A stretch of 64,000 nucleotides of DNA from contig NZ_JAHEPS010000002.1 of NCBI RefSeq assembly GCF_018596335.1, forward strand, positions 434,001-498,000, read 5' to 3'. Under the pieces are notes generated by a model. The model was not told the DNA's origin and searched no databases. It saw nothing but the letters and a program-made list of their open reading frames with translations. This document shows, piece by piece, positions 60,935 through 64,000 of this stretch (its first letter is position 1; every line of letters starts with the position of its first letter). The position numbers and the translations under genes were made by a program. The stretch comes from Shewanella jiangmenensis. Its GTDB lineage: Bacteria > Pseudomonadota > Gammaproteobacteria > Enterobacterales > Shewanellaceae.

Positions 60935-61725
60935 ATACCTCCATCAGCGTCAGCGACCTGTGCTGGCAGGTGAACGGCCAGCCCTTGCTGGACAGGGTCA
61001 GTTTTCACCTTGCCGGACGGGGCATGTATGGCGTAATTGGCCCCAATGGTGCGGGCAAATCCTCGTTGCTGCGCTGCCTGTACCGCTTTATCCGCCCAAC
61101 CTGCGGCGAAATCCTGATGAATGGCCGGCCGCTGGCGATGTTTTCCCGCCGCGAGTTTGCCCGGCTGGTGGCTGTGGTGCCGCAGGAATTGCCGCCGCTG
61201 TTTGAGTTAAGCTGCGAAGCCGTGGTCGCCATGGGGCTTATTCCCCACAAGGGCTGGCTTAGCGGCAACAACGCCGACGACATGCGCCGCATCAATACCG
61301 CGCTGGGTGAAGTGGGGCTGGAGGGTTATAACCAAAGGCCGTTTGGCAAACTCTCCGGCGGCGAAAAGCAGCGCGCACTGATTGCCCGCGCGCTGGTGCA
61401 GCAGCCCAAAATCCTTATTCTCGATGAGCCAACCAGTCATCTGGATGTGCGGTTTCAAATCGAGGTGCTGGAGCTTCTAAAGCGGCTCGATGTGTTTGTG
61501 GTGTGTACCATCCATGATTTAAACCTTGCCAGCGCCCTGTGTGACGAGCTGCTTCTGCTGGACCGTGGCCGTTTGGTCGCCAAGGGAAAGCCATCTGAGG
61601 TGCTGAGCGAGCGTCTGCTTGGGGAGGTGTTTGGCGTGTGCTGCACCGTTGAGGCCCATCCCCAGCACGGCAATCCGCTTATTCACTATTTTTACGGCTA
61701 CAACGGCACGTCGGAGCATCCATGA
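60922..61725 (+). CDS. btuD: FecE/BtuD-type ABC transporter ATPase (cobalamin uptake)
   Basis: 267 residues from a GTG; a TTG at 60931 is also possible. Walker A is GPNGAGKSSLL, signature LSGGEKQRALIAR, Walker B ILILDEPTSHLD, H-loop CTIHDLN. It powers import of cobalamin or a related corrinoid with the permease that overlaps its end by 4 bases. The B12 riboswitch upstream supports the substrate; sequence alone would also fit haem or siderophore uptake. Confidence 0.85.
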   Translation: MPALNTSISVSDLCWQVNGQPLLDRVSFHLAGRGMYGVIGPNGAGKSSLLRCLYRFIRPTCGEILMNGRPLAMFSRREFARLVAVVPQELPPLFELSCEAVVAMGLIPHKGWLSGNNADDMRRINTALGEVGLEGYNQRPFGKLSGGEKQRALIARALVQQPKILILDEPTSHLDVRFQIEVLELLKRLDVFVVCTIHDLNLASALCDELLLLDRGRLVAKGKPSEVLSERLLGEVFGVCCTVEAHPQHGNPLIHYFYGYNGTSEHP

Positions 61726-62810
61726 GAGCCTTTTCAGCCTTGCTCAGACCCGTTGAGGCCCAGGGCGTGCTCACGCTGCTGCTGATGGCAGCCTGCATTC
61801 TGTCGATGGTGTTTGCCGGCATGTTTGGCGCGGCCGACATAGGTTTTCGCCAGGCATTTTCTGTGTATCTGCACGCCCTTGGCGCGCCGCTGCCAGCGGA
61901 TGTGGCTTACCTTGACAGCCGTATTCTGCTTGAGCTTCGGCTGCCGCGGATTTTACTCGCCTTTGTTTGCGGCGCAGGGCTTGCGCTGTCGGGCTGGGCG
62001 CTGCAACTGGTGACCCGTAATCCGCTGGCCGATCCTTATCTTTTTGGGATAAGTGCCGGCGCTTCGCTGGGCGCAATTGTGGTGCTGAGCCTGACGGCGG
62101 GTGTAGGGGCAAGCAGCGCCGCTGCCGCGGCGGGTATGGCGGCGTCTGACAGCTGGCTTTCGGTGCTGACCTTGCCCACAGGCGCCTTTGTTGGCGCGTC
62201 TGTGTCTGTGCTTTTGGTGCTGGCGCTCAGTGGTTTTGGGCTGCAAAGCCAGGTCGAGCGAATGCTGCTTTCCGGCGTCGCGACCTCGTTTTTATTCTCT
62301 GCCCTCGGCAGCCTGGTGCTGTATTTTTCAAGCCCGCAGGTCACGGCCTCGCTGCTTTTCTGGAGCCTTGGCAGCTTTGCCCGCGCCGCCTGGGATACCC
62401 TGATGGTGCCCTGGCTGGTGTTTGGGCTGTTTGTGCTGTTTTTGCTGATAAACCGGCGCGAGCTGCTGGCGATGTCGGCCGGAGATGAAACTGCCCATTC
62501 CCTTGGGGTGCCGGTCGCCAGGCTTCGCATCATCAGTTTATTGATGTGCTCACTGATGACGGCGGTGCTGGTGGCAAGCTGCGGCGGTATAGGATTTGTC
62601 GGATTAATGATCCCACACATAGTTCGACTGATGTTTCCTGCGCGCCAGTCGCTTATGATAGTGGCCATGCTCGGCGGCCTCTTGATGGTGTGGGTGGATG
62701 TGCTGGCCCGGGCGCTGTTGCCCTCGCAGGAGTTGCCGGTTGGGGTGATAACCGCCGTGCTTGGCAGTGGCTTTTTTCTGGTGCTGCTGTTTGGCCGCAG
62801 GGATAGATAA
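61722..62810 (+). CDS. btuC: FecCD/BtuC-type ABC permease (cobalamin uptake)
   Basis: 362 residues with about ten helices. RLPRILLAFVCGAGLALSGW and LVTRNPLADPYLFGISAGAS are the family's signature, and FVGLMIPHIVRLMF is the ATPase-contact loop. The start overlaps the ATPase stop by four bases (ATGA). No binding protein (btuF) is in the window. Confidence 0.9.
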   Translation: MRAFSALLRPVEAQGVLTLLLMAACILSMVFAGMFGAADIGFRQAFSVYLHALGAPLPADVAYLDSRILLELRLPRILLAFVCGAGLALSGWALQLVTRNPLADPYLFGISAGASLGAIVVLSLTAGVGASSAAAAAGMAASDSWLSVLTLPTGAFVGASVSVLLVLALSGFGLQSQVERMLLSGVATSFLFSALGSLVLYFSSPQVTASLLFWSLGSFARAAWDTLMVPWLVFGLFVLFLLINRRELLAMSAGDETAHSLGVPVARLRIISLLMCSLMTAVLVASCGGIGFVGLMIPHIVRLMFPARQSLMIVAMLGGLLMVWVDVLARALLPSQELPVGVITAVLGSGFFLVLLFGRRDR

Positions 62811-62819
62811 GGACGGGTT

Positions 62820-63854
62820 ATGTTTCAAATCAAAGCGTTGGATAAGTCTTGCGACCAAAACATCCAGCGGCGGATAGATCTTAAAACCAAGCCGGTTGGC
62901 GCCCTAGGCAAGCTCGAAAGCCTGGCGCTGCAATTGGTGCGTATGCTCGGGGATGAGCCCACTGTTGCGCGCCCGGCCATGCTGGTGTTTGCCGCCGACC
63001 ATGGTATCGCCGATGCCGGCGTGTCCATTGCGCCGCCGGAAGTGACAGCGCAGATGGTGGCCAACTTTGCCGCCGGTGGCGCTGCTATCAATGTGTTTTG
63101 CCGCGAGCTTGGCTGGACACTTGAAATCATCGATGCCGGTATTCTCACGCCGCCGGACCCTTCCCTTAACGTGACCAACTGCCGCCTCGGTGCCGGTACC
63201 GGCCCTATCCATAAACGCGCCGCCATGACCTTGGGGCAAGTGGAGCAGGGGCTCGAATTCGGCCGCGCGCGGGTGCGAGCCCATCATAGTCTTGGCAGCA
63301 ATTTGATTGGCCTTGGGGAAATGGGCATTGGCAACACCTCAAGCGCAGCAGCGATTATGGCGGCGCTGCTTGATATTGAGGCCAAGGACTGCGTTGGGCG
63401 CGGCACGGGTGTGGATGCTGCAACCCTCAAGCGCAAGCAGATGCTGGTGGAGCAGGCGCTGGTGCTGCACATGAGCGAGCTTGGCGACGCCAAATCTGTG
63501 CTTGCCTGTGTGGGCGGCTTTGAAATTGTGCAGATGACCGGTGCCATACTTGGCGCTGCCGAAATCGGCATTCCTGTGATGGTGGACGGATTTATTGCCA
63601 CAGCTGCAGCGCTTTGTGCTGTAAAAATGTATCCTGAAACAAAGGAATATCTTATCTTTGCACACCGCTCAGGCGAGCGTGCCCATGGTATGATGCTCGA
63701 GCATCTCGGCGTTGAGCCTCTGCTTGACCTCGGGATGCGCCTTGGTGAAGGTTCGGGCGCCGCGCTGGCGCTGCCGCTTATCAAGGCGGCCTGTGGTTTT
63801 TATCGTGAAATGGCAAGTTTTGATGATGCCGGTGTGGAGCCGGTAGTTTCTTAG
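62820..63854 (+). CDS. cobT: Nicotinate-nucleotide-dimethylbenzimidazole phosphoribosyltransferase
   Basis: 344 residues. Typical CobT segments are present: [37 protein letters not shown] and [20 protein letters not shown], the last carrying the catalytic Glu region. It activates the lower ligand base of cobalamin by forming alpha-ribazole phosphate, the substrate used by CobC and CobS. It starts 9 bases after the permease gene. Confidence 0.95.
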   Translation: MFQIKALDKSCDQNIQRRIDLKTKPVGALGKLESLALQLVRMLGDEPTVARPAMLVFAADHGIADAGVSIAPPEVTAQMVANFAAGGAAINVFCRELGWTLEIIDAGILTPPDPSLNVTNCRLGAGTGPIHKRAAMTLGQVEQGLEFGRARVRAHHSLGSNLIGLGEMGIGNTSSAAAIMAALLDIEAKDCVGRGTGVDAATLKRKQMLVEQALVLHMSELGDAKSVLACVGGFEIVQMTGAILGAAEIGIPVMVDGFIATAAALCAVKMYPETKEYLIFAHRSGERAHGMMLEHLGVEPLLDLGMRLGEGSGAALALPLIKAACGFYREMASFDDAGVEPVVS

Positions 63855-63868
63855 GTTTGAGGGCTGGT

Positions 63869-64000
63869 ATGTCGACGTTCAAGCGTGAACTGGAGCTGTT
63901 TTTGTTGGCGCTCACTTTCTTTACCCGTATTCCTGTGCCTGTGCGGCTCGACAACAGTCCGGAGCGACTGAATCGAGCCAGCCGTTACTTCGGTCTGGTC
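63869..64000 (+). CDS. cobS: Adenosylcobinamide-GDP ribazoletransferase, 5' part (truncated by window)
   Basis: The first 44 codons are visible: [18 protein letters not shown] then TRIPVPV, the typical N-terminus of CobS, an inner-membrane protein that joins GDP-cobinamide and alpha-ribazole. GAGG lies 6 bases before the ATG, and the gene starts 14 bases after cobT. Confidence 0.9.
   Translation, partial: MSTFKRELELFLLALTFFTRIPVPVRLDNSPERLNRASRYFGLV

Overview
The window reads as chromosomal DNA of a gammaproteobacterium, most probably a Shewanella species. The reasons are the gene content (quinol-type NorB with NorR, HldE, LpxL, DbpA, NhaP2, DUF2999, MtgA, TrxC, B12-dependent MetH), the marine lifestyle implied by a secreted multi-domain chitinase, and the moderately GC-rich codon use. 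S. amazonensis is my best guess for the species, but that is inference. I saw no rRNA, tRNA, CRISPR array, insertion sequence or prophage.

Layout. 1-3000: end of an unidentified gene, then a converging membrane-anchored ankyrin-repeat protein. 3000-8130: a repeat-rich gap, an M24 (X-Pro type) peptidase, and a cyclic-di-GMP-I riboswitch in front of a GH18 chitinase. 8400-17900: FKBP isomerase, DUF1294 and DUF418 membrane proteins, an SbtA-type transporter divergent from a LysR regulator, two paralogous DUF4124 proteins flanking an acetate transporter and a frameshifted DUF4156 lipoprotein, a bactofilin and a UspE-like protein. 18100-24700: a translationally coupled M16 peptidase pair, an M14-type peptidase, a GNAT enzyme, a small membrane protein and an L,D-transpeptidase. 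24800-29000: norB-norR with a sigma-54 promoter. 29300-41000: NhaP2, LpxL divergent from HldE, a secreted HExxH protein coupled to hldE, a TetR regulator, TrxC, an unknown Cys-rich protein, MtgA, and two exported or anchored unknowns. 41200-53300: GFA enzyme, GNAT, a substrate-binding protein, a large CHASE hybrid kinase, a two-TM potassium channel, an HflX-like GTPase, DbpA and a DMT exporter. 53300-55800: an AT-richer patch carrying a GSCFA/SGNH protein and what looks like degenerate sequence. 55877-64000: a B12 region comprising MetH (with MetJ-type operator), CobC-like phosphatase, a cobalamin riboswitch, BtuD/BtuC-like transporter, CobT and the start of CobS.

How genes work together. The right end couples B12 supply (riboswitch-controlled import, lower-ligand activation by CobT, cobamide assembly by CobS, CobC phosphatase) to a B12 consumer, MetH. 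The nor genes form an NO-detoxification unit. LpxL and HldE both build lipopolysaccharide; MtgA, the L,D-transpeptidase and perhaps bactofilin act on the wall. Across the window there are many short degenerate tandem arrays. Inside genes the periods are multiples of three (12, 15, 18), placed in leaders or linkers; outside genes they are mostly 7, 8, 13, 14 or 17, with one of 21. That is the most unusual global feature.
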